A DNA stretch of 64,000 nt from Mycobacterium sp. NBC_00419 (lineage in GTDB: Bacteria > Actinomycetota > Actinomycetes > Mycobacteriales > Mycobacteriaceae). Of the stretch, positions 28,031 through 37,011 are shown piece after piece. Numbering within the stretch: position 1 is the stretch's first letter; each line of letters starts with the position of its first letter. A model generated the notes under the pieces. It saw only the letters and a list, made by a program, of their open reading frames with translations, was not told the DNA's origin and did no database searches. The DNA lies in NCBI RefSeq assembly GCF_036023875.1, contig NZ_CP107931.1, forward strand, positions 4,712,001 through 4,776,000. The letters run 5' to 3'. The translations under genes and the position numbers were made by a program.

Positions 28031-28205
28031 TCCCCGTCATTAATTAACTGGCGCGACTGTAAATTTGGCATCCACATTTTGCTGCTAGAGCAACATTTCC
28101 GCTCGCAACGAACGCGGATGCGCCGGCGTTACACGAATTTCCGAAATGTGAACAAACGGACACCAGTGCCTTCCCGGGTTGTGGGTACGGCCCGGGGACG
28201 TTTCA
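28031..28205. promoter_or_regulatory. AT-rich gap before the exopolysaccharide locus
   Basis: This 175-base stretch is clearly richer in A/T than its surroundings, for example TTAATTAACT near 28038 and TGTAAATTTGG near 28061. It likely holds the promoter of the glycosyltransferase operon. I could not fix -35/-10 boxes and saw no strong palindrome apart from TTAATTAA. Confidence 0.4.
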
Positions 28206-29444
28206 ATGGCTCCTACAGGTCGGGGAACCTCAACCGCGCCAATACAGCTCACGGTGCCAGTGGCATCGGCTTGGGCAGTAGGTGCGGTCCGATCCTGGGA
28301 GGCCGACATCGGTCCGTACCCCGTGGCGATTGCTCACGATTACCTGACTCAGCGTGGTGGCGCCGAGAAAGTTGTCTTGGCAATTAGCCGGGCGTTTCCG
28401 GAGGCCCCGATTTTCACGTTGCTGTTCGATCCGGCCGGCACGTATCCGGAGTTCGCCGAGCGTGATATCCGAGTATCACCGCTGAACCGCGTCGGCCCGT
28501 TGCGGCGCAACCACCGTGCGGCGCTACCGCTGCTCCCGTTCGCCGCGCAGGCTATGAACGTCGATGCCGAGCTGGTGATCACCAGCTCGAGTGGGTGGGC
28601 GCACGGCTTTCGCGCCCACGGCGACAAACTCGTCTACTGCTACTCACCGGCCAGATGGCTCTACGCGAGTGAGATGTACCTCGGTGAGGGGGCCGGGCCC
28701 GTCAAGAGGTCCGTGCTGGCCGCATTGGGGCCCTACCTCAAACGCTGGGACCGGCGGGCGGCGCAGTCCTGCCAGCGCTACATCGCCATCTCCTCGATCA
28801 CCCGCGACCGCATCCGCGACGCCTACGGAATCGACGCGCCAGTCGTGCCGGCACCGGTCGGGATGACCGGCTACGAGCAGGCACGGCCCGTGCGCCGGGT
28901 ACTCGACTGGCTCGGACCCGCCGGTGCCGTGCGTCCCGGGGGCGAGTTCTATCTGTGCGTCTCCCGGTTATTGCCCTACAAGAACGTCGATCAGGTGGTG
29001 CGGGCCTTCGGCGAGCTGGACCGGCGGCTGGTCGTCGTCGGCCGCGGCCCGGAGGCGCAGCGAATCCGCCAGCTCGCCGGGCCCAACGTGCTGATGCTCG
29101 AAGGCCTGTCGGACGACGAGATGGTCTGGCTCTACCAGAACTGCCGCGCGGTCGTGGCGGCCAGTTTCGAGGATTACGGGCTGACCCCGATCGAGGCGGG
29201 GGTATGGGGCAGGCCGAGTGTGGTACTGCGCTGGGGCGGATTTGTCGACACCGTGATCGACGGTGTCACCGGCGTCTTCTTCGGCCGGCCCGAGGCGGCC
29301 GAGATCGCCCGCGCTGTGCAGTGTTTGGAACATTCCCATTTCGACGGGAACACGATCCGCAGCGCAATGGAGCGCTTCACCGAGGCCCGATTCATCGAAG
29401 GCCTGCGGTCCGAAATACAAGCGACCATAGGGGTGGCGGCATGA
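28206..29444 (+). CDS. Glycosyltransferase family 4
   Basis: A protein of 412 residues from the ATG at 28206 (GGGGAC just upstream). The GT-B/GT4 pattern is clear: [19 protein letters not shown] near the start, [14 protein letters not shown] in the middle, then [50 protein letters not shown] and [20 protein letters not shown] with the E-x7-E nucleotide-sugar motif. It adds a sugar, plausibly mannose or a derivative, to a lipid-linked intermediate. The first 45 codons are not family-conserved, so an internal GTG near 28323 could be the true start. First gene of the locus; stop overlaps the next ATG. Confidence 0.88.
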   Translation: MAPTGRGTSTAPIQLTVPVASAWAVGAVRSWEADIGPYPVAIAHDYLTQRGGAEKVVLAISRAFPEAPIFTLLFDPAGTYPEFAERDIRVSPLNRVGPLRRNHRAALPLLPFAAQAMNVDAELVITSSSGWAHGFRAHGDKLVYCYSPARWLYASEMYLGEGAGPVKRSVLAALGPYLKRWDRRAAQSCQRYIAISSITRDRIRDAYGIDAPVVPAPVGMTGYEQARPVRRVLDWLGPAGAVRPGGEFYLCVSRLLPYKNVDQVVRAFGELDRRLVVVGRGPEAQRIRQLAGPNVLMLEGLSDDEMVWLYQNCRAVVAASFEDYGLTPIEAGVWGRPSVVLRWGGFVDTVIDGVTGVFFGRPEAAEIARAVQCLEHSHFDGNTIRSAMERFTEARFIEGLRSEIQATIGVAA

Positions 29445-30457
29445 GACTTATCGACCAGCCGAAGAAGTCGGCATTGATCACCGGTGTGACAGGCCAGGAC
29501 GGGCTGTACCTGTCGGAGTTGTTGCTGTCGCGGGGCTATACCGTGTACGGACTGATCCGCGGGCAGAACAACCCCAAGGAGGCGCTGCTGCGCCAGACCG
29601 TGCCCGGCGTGAAGATCATCACCGGTGACCTGCTCGACATGTCGAGCCTGATGCGGTCGCTGACCATCGCCGAGCCCGACGAGGTCTACAACCTGGGTGC
29701 GGTGTCGTATGTGGCGTACTCGTGGCGCAATGCCCGGCTGACGACCGATGTCACCGGCGGCGGCGTGCTCAACCTGCTGGAAGCCATTCGGCTCTACCAG
29801 GACATCGCCGGCCGAGCGGTCCGGTTCTACCAGGCGTCGAGTTCGGAGATGTTCGGCAAGGTCCAGCAGGTGCCGCAGACCGAGTCGACGCTGTTGTGGC
29901 CACGCTCGCCCTACGGTGTTGCCAAGGTCTACGGCCACTACATGACGGTCAACTATCGCGAGTCCTACGACATGCACGCGAGTTCCGGGATTCTGTTCAA
30001 TCACGAATCGCCAAGGCGCGGGGTCGAATTCGTCACCCGCAAGGTCACTCGCGCGGTGGCGCGCATCGCGCTCGGCACCGAGAGCCACGTGACCCTGGGC
30101 AATCTCGACGCACGGCGTGATTGGGGGTTCGCCGGTGACTACGTGGAGGCGATGTATCTCATGCTGCAGCAGGACGTGGCTGACGACTACGTGATCTGCA
30201 CCGGCCGGACACATTCCATTCGGGAGATGCTCGACATCGCGTTCGCCAGCGTCGGCATTCACGACTGGGAACCCTATGTCCAGCTGGACAAGTCGCTCAT
30301 CCGGCCGGCCGAGGTGGACTTACTCGTCGGCGATGCCGCCAAGGCCCAGCGCATCCTCGGCTGGAAACCCACGGTCGGGTTCAAGGAACTCATCGAGATG
30401 ATGGTGTTCAGTGATCTCGACAGCGAGTCGCGCGCGATGCGTGCTGCCGCGCTGTAG
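29441..30457 (+). CDS. gmd: GDP-mannose 4,6-dehydratase
   Basis: A protein of 338 residues of the extended SDR family. It converts GDP-mannose to GDP-4-keto-6-deoxymannose, the entry to GDP-rhamnose, GDP-fucose and related sugars. NAD(P) motif [21 protein letters not shown], active-site SSSEMFG, the Tyr-Lys pair [29 protein letters not shown] and [18 protein letters not shown] are all diagnostic. The ATG overlaps the preceding stop by ATGA. Confidence 0.95.
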   Translation: MRLIDQPKKSALITGVTGQDGLYLSELLLSRGYTVYGLIRGQNNPKEALLRQTVPGVKIITGDLLDMSSLMRSLTIAEPDEVYNLGAVSYVAYSWRNARLTTDVTGGGVLNLLEAIRLYQDIAGRAVRFYQASSSEMFGKVQQVPQTESTLLWPRSPYGVAKVYGHYMTVNYRESYDMHASSGILFNHESPRRGVEFVTRKVTRAVARIALGTESHVTLGNLDARRDWGFAGDYVEAMYLMLQQDVADDYVICTGRTHSIREMLDIAFASVGIHDWEPYVQLDKSLIRPAEVDLLVGDAAKAQRILGWKPTVGFKELIEMMVFSDLDSESRAMRAAAL

Positions 30458-30466
30458 CGGCCCGCG

Positions 30467-31471
30467 ATGACATCCCAACGGCAACCGCGCGGTGCCGTAC
30501 TGATCACCGGTGCGACGGGACAGGACGGCCAGTATCTGGCCCGGCTGCTGACCGCGTCGGGCTTCACGGTGCACGGGGCGACGCGGCCCGGGTCGCTTCC
30601 CGGGCGCACCGCATTCGGCGTCGTCGAGCATCCGGTGGATCTGGCGGACGCCGGCGCAGTTCTGGCGCTGGTGAGAGGTGTTGCCCCGCAGTATGTCTTC
30701 CACCTGGCGGGCGTCACGTCGGTCGCGGCGTCGTGGCACGACCCGGTGACGACGTTGAGCTTCAACTCGGGTTCGACGATCGCGCTGCTGGACGGCTGCC
30801 TGCGGGTACAGGACGAACTGGGTCAGCCCATCGTGGTGGTGAACGCCTCCAGCGCGGAGATCTTCTCGGGTTCGTCTCGATCACCGCAATCGGAGGCCAC
30901 ACGGATCAGCCCGACGTCGCCCTACGGTGCATCCAAAGCGCTCGGGCACATGATGTGTGGGATCTACCGCACGCGGGGCCTCGCGGCAGCCAATGCGATC
31001 CTGTACAACCACGAATCACCCCTTCGGCCAACCCGGTTCGTATCCCGCAAGATCAGCGCCGCGGTCGCCGGGATCGCCTGCGGGCTGCAGGACTCGGTGC
31101 GCCTCGGTGACCTGGATACCCGCCGTGACTGGGGCTGGGCGCCGGACTATGTCGACGCGCTGTACCGCATCGCGCGCCACGGTGTCGGTGACGACTTCGT
31201 GATCGCCACCGGCGCCTCATATTCGATCGCCGACTTCGTCCGGACCGCCTTCGCCGAAGTCGGTATCGACGAGTGGCAGCGGTACGTCCACACCGACGCC
31301 GCGTTGAAACGGCCGACCGAACCGGTGGACATGGTGGGGGACCCGACCCATGCCGAACAGACCCTGGGCTGGCGGCGCACGGCGGATTTCCCCGACATCG
31401 TCGCGGCGATGGTCCGCCACGATCTGGATTCGATCGCCACACCACAACACGCCATGAGAGGAGAGATATGA
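30467..31471 (+). CDS. Second GDP-mannose 4,6-dehydratase-family NAD-dependent epimerase/dehydratase
   Basis: A protein of 334 residues. It resembles the upstream gmd product: TGATGQDGQYL, HLAGVTSVAASW, NASSAEIFSG, SPYGASKALGH (Tyr-Lys), LYNHESPLRP, FVSRKISAAV and DTRRDWGWAPDYVDAL. The shared LYNHESP and RDWG blocks place it in the GMD family rather than among typical GDP-keto-sugar reductases, yet it sits exactly where a reductase is expected. It may supply the second step (4-reduction or epimerisation) or be a second dehydratase. Starts 9 bases after gmd. Confidence 0.85.
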   Translation: MTSQRQPRGAVLITGATGQDGQYLARLLTASGFTVHGATRPGSLPGRTAFGVVEHPVDLADAGAVLALVRGVAPQYVFHLAGVTSVAASWHDPVTTLSFNSGSTIALLDGCLRVQDELGQPIVVVNASSAEIFSGSSRSPQSEATRISPTSPYGASKALGHMMCGIYRTRGLAAANAILYNHESPLRPTRFVSRKISAAVAGIACGLQDSVRLGDLDTRRDWGWAPDYVDALYRIARHGVGDDFVIATGASYSIADFVRTAFAEVGIDEWQRYVHTDAALKRPTEPVDMVGDPTHAEQTLGWRRTADFPDIVAAMVRHDLDSIATPQHAMRGEI

Positions 31472-32082
31472 CGAGCCAACCCCTGACCGCCGGAAGTGCG
31501 CCGAGCCTTGCGCCGGTCACACCACCGCCGATGCAGGACATCTCGTTTGCACGCAAGCTGTACAACCGGGTCGGCCTGCTCGGCTTCAACCTGTTCTTCA
31601 CCTACTTCCCGTCCCATCACGTCCGGCAGGCCTATCTGCGGCTCTTCGGTGCCACGATCGGAAAGGACTCGTCGATCTTCCGGGGAACCACCATCCTGGA
31701 TATCGGCAATCTGACGATCGGGGAGGCCTGCTCGATCGGCTTCCGCTGCATGCTGGACGCCCGCGGCGGAATCACCATCGGCGACAACGTCGTTCTGGCC
31801 TCCGATGTGCACATCATCGGGGGCTATCACGACCACAACGACCCGTCGTTCGCGCCGATCCTGGAACCCTGTGTCATCGAGGACTACGTCTGGGTGGCCA
31901 GCAGGTCCACCATCCTGTCGGGTGTGACGCTGGGCCGTGGCTCAGTGGTGGGCGGTTGCTCGATGGTCCGCGGCGACGTCGCTCCACTGGCGGTGGTGGC
32001 CGGGGTGCCCGCGAAGGTGCTCAGCACCCGTGATCCCGAGGCGCTGCGCTACCGCCCCAAGTACCGGCCGTTGTTCTACTAG
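31468..32082 (+). CDS. Hexapeptide-repeat acetyltransferase (WcaF/LbH family)
   Basis: A protein of 204 residues. A left-handed beta-helix is seen from imperfect hexapeptide repeats (IGKDSSIFRGTTI, LTIGEACSIGF, ITIGDNVVLAS, CVIEDYVWVAS, GVTLGRGSVVG) and the ending VVAGVPAKVL. The active His region is DVHIIGGYHDHND. Such enzymes O-acetylate sugars of exopolysaccharides. GAGAGGAGAG precedes the ATG at 31468, which overlaps the upstream stop. Substrate inferred from the locus. Confidence 0.9.
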   Translation: MTSQPLTAGSAPSLAPVTPPPMQDISFARKLYNRVGLLGFNLFFTYFPSHHVRQAYLRLFGATIGKDSSIFRGTTILDIGNLTIGEACSIGFRCMLDARGGITIGDNVVLASDVHIIGGYHDHNDPSFAPILEPCVIEDYVWVASRSTILSGVTLGRGSVVGGCSMVRGDVAPLAVVAGVPAKVLSTRDPEALRYRPKYRPLFY

Positions 32083-33192
32083 ATGGCCCACTCGCTGGCC
32101 GAGGTTCGGCTCGTCTACATCGGCCCCCGTGCGGGGGCCGGCGGTGTCGGGGACTACGCACAACAGTTCCTCGACGCCGTGCGCGGCCTATTCGGGTCGG
32201 TCGTGGAATACCGCCACGGCGGGCCGGGCGAAGATGGGGTGGCCGACCTGCGACGTCATCGCCGCGCGGTCACCGAGCTGATCGACTCGCCATATCCCGG
32301 CCCGACGCTGGTCCACGCCGAACTCAGCGGCGGTGCGGTGACGCCCTTTTGGGCCATCGCGGGCCGGCGTGACGTGGCGGTGAGCGCCACGGTTCACGAT
32401 CCACCCAGACTGATCTGGTGGCCGTGGCGCACGCGGTTCATGGCCGGGCACCGGCTGGTCAACCACGGCGTGCATCTACCACTGCAGGTTGTCTCGCACC
32501 GCGTCGAATGCTCCGTTGCCTCGGGCCTGCAGCTGTTCTCGTTGACCGACAGCGGTGCGCAGGCGCTGGCTGCCGCCTACCCACGGGCGCGGGTCGCGCG
32601 GGCGCCGCATATCGCACCGGTGCGCCGGACCGTCAGACCCGTCCAGCAGCGGCCGCTGGCCGTGGGCTTCTTCGGATTGGTATACCGCGGCAAGGGTTTC
32701 GAACTGATCGGCCGTATCCGAGAGTCGCTGCGCGACGATGTCGCGATACGCGTCGCGGGCCGGGGCACCGAAGGGCTGCCCAGGGTACCCGGCATCGACA
32801 TCCTCGGCGGTGTCGAGGGCGATGCCGAGGACGCGTTCTTCGAGTCGGTGCGTGCCGTCGTCGTCCCGTACGGGCGGCGCACCTTCTACGGCCCGGCCTA
32901 TCCGTCCTCTGCGGTGGTCACCCATGCCCTCGGGTACGGCACCCCGGTGATCTGCAGCGACCACGGGGCACTGGGTGATCTCGACGAGCGGCACGGCGCG
33001 CTCGTGGTCCGCGCCCCGGGGACCGATCCCAGCGTGCGGCAGTTCTGCTCGGCCATCGACCATCTCGTCGACAACTACGAGCGCCTGGACACCCTCGCCG
33101 CCAACGCCATCGCCGAACGGGACCGGCGTTCGCCGCAGCGGGTGGCGCAGGCCTACGCCGAGCAGTGGTCAACTCTGGTGCGCTGCCGATGA
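32083..33192 (+). CDS. Glycosyltransferase, GT-B fold
   Basis: A protein of 369 residues beginning directly after the acetyltransferase stop. RLVYIGPRAGAGGVGDYA is a donor-side N-terminal motif of GT4-type enzymes; the C-terminal half has VGFFGLVYRGKGFELI, RVAGRGTEGLPRVPGI and VVPYGRRTFYGPAYPSSAVVTHALGYGTPVICSDHG, a GT4-like donor-binding site. It lacks a perfect E-x7-E pair, so the exact family is less sure than for its neighbours. Coupled by ATGA to the flippase gene. Confidence 0.82.
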   Translation: MAHSLAEVRLVYIGPRAGAGGVGDYAQQFLDAVRGLFGSVVEYRHGGPGEDGVADLRRHRRAVTELIDSPYPGPTLVHAELSGGAVTPFWAIAGRRDVAVSATVHDPPRLIWWPWRTRFMAGHRLVNHGVHLPLQVVSHRVECSVASGLQLFSLTDSGAQALAAAYPRARVARAPHIAPVRRTVRPVQQRPLAVGFFGLVYRGKGFELIGRIRESLRDDVAIRVAGRGTEGLPRVPGIDILGGVEGDAEDAFFESVRAVVVPYGRRTFYGPAYPSSAVVTHALGYGTPVICSDHGALGDLDERHGALVVRAPGTDPSVRQFCSAIDHLVDNYERLDTLAANAIAERDRRSPQRVAQAYAEQWSTLVRCR

Positions 33193-34337
33193 CCGGGGTG
33201 TCGGCGCCGGCCGGCCGGCTCGGCAAGACCGTGCTGGCGGCGGTGTGGATGTACGGCGGCCGCGGTATCGGTCTGCTCTGGACTCTGGCGGTGATCAGCC
33301 GCCTCGGTATCGCCGACTATGGTTTGTACGCCATGGGTTTCGCCCTGGCAGCGATAGTCTGCGCCCCGCTGGACAATCCGTTCAACGTTCGCGCGCTGCG
33401 CGAGTCCCGGGAGCGGTTCCTGCGCGAACGCACCACCCGGGTGGGGGTTGGCCTGCTGCTGATGGCGGCCGGCGTCGCGGTCATCGAGGTGAACTACATC
33501 GCCTGGTTCGGGCTGGTCGTCGGCGGCGGCGAGTTGGTATTCAACGCCTACAAGAGCCAGGACCTGCGTGACGGGCATCCCGACCGGGTCATGCGGATGG
33601 ACACCGTCCGGCAGGCCACCAGCATCGCGGTCGCCACCGGATATCTGTTCGCCGTCGACCATCCGACGCTGTTGGCGGCCAGCCTGTTCTACGCTGCGCC
33701 GTACTTCGCAGTCGCGCTGCTGGCCGTGCTTGTCGTCCGGGGGCACCGCCCCGCCCTGCCCGGCCCGCCCCGTCTAGTCGCGGCCCTGGTGCTCGAGCAC
33801 CTCGGCAACGCGCTCTACATCCAGGGTGACGTGCTGCTGCTCGGGTTCCTGACCGACTCCCGGATCGCGGGCATCTATTCGGTGGCGTCGGTGCTGGCGT
33901 GGGCGGTGGCGGCGCTGGGCCAGTCGTATGTGACCACCTACCACGAGCCGCTGCGCGAGTCGGGTGGCGATCTCGCCAACGGTCCCGCACCGAAGGCCAT
34001 CGTGACGGTCTCAGCGGTGGCGGGCGTGTTGGTTCTGACCGTCGGGATCGGGCTGCTGCTGTCGCCTGCGCCGCGGGAGCTGGGCATCGCGATGGTGCTG
34101 ATGTCGGTGTTCTGCGGGATGCGGGCGGCCAACTACGTCTACACCGCGGTGCTCTACATGCAGCATCGCGATCTTCTGCGAGCTTGGGCCGCAGTGGGTT
34201 TGGTGCCGGTGAAGCTGGCATGCGTGGCCGCCCTGAGTCCGCTGGGAGCGGTCGGCGCGGCGATCGCCTCGGTGCTGACCGACGCTGTCCTGTTGGGCGT
34301 GTATCTGAAAATCCTGTATCGAGGGGGCGGTCGATGA
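33189..34337 (+). CDS. Wzx-like polysaccharide flippase (MOP superfamily)
   Basis: A protein of 382 residues with about 10-12 TM segments and few charged residues outside loops. The N-terminal WMYGGRGIGLLWTLAVISRLGIADYGLYAMGF is typical of O-antigen/teichoic exporters of the MOP group. It would flip the undecaprenyl- (in mycobacteria decaprenyl-) linked repeat unit to the outer face. The ATG overlaps the previous stop, and its own stop overlaps the next ATG. Placement among glycosyltransferases and with a Wzy-like polymerase nearby supports the call. Confidence 0.82.
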   Translation: MTGVSAPAGRLGKTVLAAVWMYGGRGIGLLWTLAVISRLGIADYGLYAMGFALAAIVCAPLDNPFNVRALRESRERFLRERTTRVGVGLLLMAAGVAVIEVNYIAWFGLVVGGGELVFNAYKSQDLRDGHPDRVMRMDTVRQATSIAVATGYLFAVDHPTLLAASLFYAAPYFAVALLAVLVVRGHRPALPGPPRLVAALVLEHLGNALYIQGDVLLLGFLTDSRIAGIYSVASVLAWAVAALGQSYVTTYHEPLRESGGDLANGPAPKAIVTVSAVAGVLVLTVGIGLLLSPAPRELGIAMVLMSVFCGMRAANYVYTAVLYMQHRDLLRAWAAVGLVPVKLACVAALSPLGAVGAAIASVLTDAVLLGVYLKILYRGGGR

Positions 34338-35509
34338 CCCGGGTGACGTTTCTGCTGTCCAAGGATCCCGAACTCGAGTACGGCGGTGACCTGACGCTGT
34401 CGCGTCTGGTGATCGACATCGCGGCACAGTCGTGGTCGGTCGATGCCATCTGTCTGTCGCCACAACCGACTGCCGCCGCGGCCACAGCGATGCCCGCCGC
34501 GGTGCCGTTGCTGAAGGTGACCAAGCCGCCGGTGAGCCGGGTCCGATTGGCCGCCAATGCCTTCGGCTCGCGCAAAAGCCTGGTGCACGTCCGCTACGAC
34601 ACCCCCGAGCTGGTGTCGGCGATCGAGCGAAGCGACGCCGAGGTGTTCTTCGCCGAACACAGCTACATGGCCGAGTCGTTCACGTCCTCGGCGCACTTCG
34701 GGCAACGTGGCCTTGTCGTCAACACCGTCAACACCGAGTCCGAAGTCTGGCGGGCCACCCGCGGACGGCTCGGCCGGTGGCAGGCACCCCGGTTGCTGCG
34801 GGACGAACTCCGGATGGCGCGGGCTGCCGATGCGGTCGGCACCTACGATGCCGAAGAGGCCGCCATGTACCGCGATGCCGGTGTGCCGGGCGCCCGGTGG
34901 GTGGCACTGACACTGCCACCGGCGCAACGGTTGAACCTCGCCGACACCGGGCCACGGCTGGCGTTCATCGGTACCCGGGACTGGCCACCCAATCAGGAGG
35001 CCTTCGAAGAGGCGCTGCGGTTGTGGCCGCAGATCTCCGACGGCATTGCCGGCGCGGAGCTGGTGATCATCGGCGCCCGTAAACCGGGCGCGGTCGATCC
35101 GCCGTACCCGCCGGGTGTCCGCGACGTCGGCTTCGTCGACGACCTGCCCGCGCTGCTGGCGACCTGCCGCGCCTTGATCGCGCCGGTCCGAACAGGTGGC
35201 GGGGTCAGGGTCAAGGTCCTCGACGCGGCGCGAGTGGGTCTGCCCATCGTCGGGACCACCGAAGCCGTGGGATCGCTGAAAGACCATCTGTGCCTGCCTG
35301 TTTTCGACCGGGACGACACGTTCGTGCAGGCGTGCCGGCGCTATCTGCTCGACCGCCGGTCTGCGGAGTCCGACGGGTCGGCGCTCTACGACATCAACGC
35401 CGAGCACTGGCAGGCCCGCCGGCCCCACCAGGCGGTGGCCGAACTGGTGTCCCTGGCAGCGACGGTCAAGAGCGGGTCACCACCGCGCCTGCCGAAGGTG
35501 TCCAAGTGA
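34334..35509 (+). CDS. Glycosyltransferase family 4
   Basis: A protein of 391 residues. The N-terminal part FLLSKDPELEYGGDLTLSRL and EHSYMAESF contact region is followed by a clear GT4 C-terminal domain: LAFIGTRDWPPNQEAFEEALRLWP, VIIGARKPG, VRDVGFVDDLPALLATCRALIAPVRTGGGVRVKVLDAARVGLPIVGT. This late pattern (PN..g...f...w p, p.r.GgG.r.KvLea) is common in exopolysaccharide transferases. Last gene of the first rightward run. Its 3' end overlaps the end of the convergent glycosidase gene by 44 bases. Confidence 0.87.
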   Translation: MTRVTFLLSKDPELEYGGDLTLSRLVIDIAAQSWSVDAICLSPQPTAAAATAMPAAVPLLKVTKPPVSRVRLAANAFGSRKSLVHVRYDTPELVSAIERSDAEVFFAEHSYMAESFTSSAHFGQRGLVVNTVNTESEVWRATRGRLGRWQAPRLLRDELRMARAADAVGTYDAEEAAMYRDAGVPGARWVALTLPPAQRLNLADTGPRLAFIGTRDWPPNQEAFEEALRLWPQISDGIAGAELVIIGARKPGAVDPPYPPGVRDVGFVDDLPALLATCRALIAPVRTGGGVRVKVLDAARVGLPIVGTTEAVGSLKDHLCLPVFDRDDTFVQACRRYLLDRRSAESDGSALYDINAEHWQARRPHQAVAELVSLAATVKSGSPPRLPKVSK

Positions 35510-37001
35510 TGTGGCCGTTCTGGAAGTCGACGCGGACCCCGCCACCGGCCATCGGCACCTCGTCGGTGGTGGCCAGCCCCAGCGCCGACGTCCATGCCGA
35601 GGCGATCCCACTGCCGATGGCGTGTGCCCCGGTGGCCGCGGAGTAGAAGATGCGCACACCGGTCTCGAAATCCTGGTATCCGTTGGCGAATGCGCCTGTC
35701 GGTGCGACCCCGAGTGGTCGGGCCTTGAGCGCGACCGGGTTGGGGGAGGACAGGTATCCCGCCGTGGCGGTCTCGAAAACCGTGGCGTTGGAACGAACCT
35801 GCGCCCAGACCGTGGACGTCGCCTTGTACACCGGGCTGAGCACGGCTCCGTAGGCCGCATTCGTGACCGCACTGAATCGTTGGTACTCCGCGGATTTCGG
35901 GATGCCGTTCGCGATCTGCCACTGGAGCACCTGCTGGGCGATCTTGGGTGCCCAGTCCGACCGGAAGACGCCGAAGGTGTCCTCCGGATCGGAACTCCCG
36001 GTCGACTTGTCGCGGGTGGTGTAGATCATGAGCGGACCGGTGTACGGCAGCTCCTGCCATTTGGTCACCATGTCGTTGATCATCGTGCTCTGCGTGTTCT
36101 CGTCCACCGCCGCGGTCGGCTCGCCGTACTCGGTCGCCCAGATCTTCTTGGCGGTATCGCCGTTGCTGACCATCGCGGTCCGCATGTCCATCAACTGCTG
36201 CACAGGCGAATTGGCGATATCCACGCCTGCGGAGAAGGGCAGGCTGTACTGGTAGGGATGAAACGACAGCGCGTCGAAGTAGTTCTTAGCGCCTGCGGCG
36301 TACATCTGGGTCAGGAATGACACCGGATCGGTCGCTGTCGCGGAGGTGACGTCGGCGCCCAGGGCACCCGCGACGACCAGAAGTGACGACGACACCGACT
36401 TGATCGCCGGATAGGCAGCTTTGAGCAGCGCGGTGTAACCGGCGGGGTCGGGGCCCGGTGAGTAGAACAGCGACGAGTTCGGCTCGTTCCAGATCTCGTA
36501 GGCCGAGATCTTGCCTGAATAGCGGGCGGCCGCCTTCTTGGCGAACGCCCCGAAATCGGCGGCGGACACCGGCTTGCCGATCATCGCGGCGGTACCTGCC
36601 GCCCGGGCCCAGTCGGGGGTGAACGCGACGATGCCCAGAACCGACATCGACCGCGCCACAGCGGCATTGACCACCGTGTCGACCAGCGACCAGTTGAGCG
36701 TTCCCTTCGTCTGCTCGACGACCGACCATGGGATGACCGTCCGTAGTGTCTTCGCGCCGGTGGCCACCATGAGGTCCAGGGTGCGCCCGATATCGGCCGC
36801 GGTCATCGACATGAACTCGCCCGGCTGGGAGAAGCCGATCGTCGTCGGTGCCGGATTGATTACCGCCGCCTCGGCGACGGCGTCGTGGCGACTGGTTGTA
36901 CCGGGCCACAACACCAGCCCGGTACCGATGGCCGCGGCAATCAACACCGCGGTGGCTACAGTTCCGAGGCGGCTGCCCCGATGTCCTCTGCTGTTCGCCA
37001 T
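35466..37001 (-). CDS. Secreted glycoside hydrolase (GH39/GH5-like, PslG-type) with LGFP-like tail
   Basis: A protein of 511 residues from the ATG at 37001 (GAGGGG site); a GTG lies one codon earlier. An N-terminal membrane anchor or signal (about residues 13-33) precedes a TIM-barrel clan A hydrolase. The acid/base Glu is about residue 173 in YEIWNEPN; the nucleophile Glu is about residue 291 in WATEYGEP; FHPYQYS lies between. The C-terminal 150 residues contain LGFP-like repeats (FANGYQDFETGVRIFYSAATGAHAI, ALGLATTDE..., VRVDFQNGHITWTPSAGA), which bind mycolyl-arabinogalactan in Corynebacteriales. Probably trims or frees the exopolysaccharide outside the membrane. Seven bases after the polymerase stop, so one operon. 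Confidence 0.87.
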   Translation of the reverse strand: MANSRGHRGSRLGTVATAVLIAAAIGTGLVLWPGTTSRHDAVAEAAVINPAPTTIGFSQPGEFMSMTAADIGRTLDLMVATGAKTLRTVIPWSVVEQTKGTLNWSLVDTVVNAAVARSMSVLGIVAFTPDWARAAGTAAMIGKPVSAADFGAFAKKAAARYSGKISAYEIWNEPNSSLFYSPGPDPAGYTALLKAAYPAIKSVSSSLLVVAGALGADVTSATATDPVSFLTQMYAAGAKNYFDALSFHPYQYSLPFSAGVDIANSPVQQLMDMRTAMVSNGDTAKKIWATEYGEPTAAVDENTQSTMINDMVTKWQELPYTGPLMIYTTRDKSTGSSDPEDTFGVFRSDWAPKIAQQVLQWQIANGIPKSAEYQRFSAVTNAAYGAVLSPVYKATSTVWAQVRSNATVFETATAGYLSSPNPVALKARPLGVAPTGAFANGYQDFETGVRIFYSAATGAHAIGSGIASAWTSALGLATTDEVPMAGGGVRVDFQNGHITWTPSAGAVVTRS

Positions 37002-37011
37002 CACAATCCCC

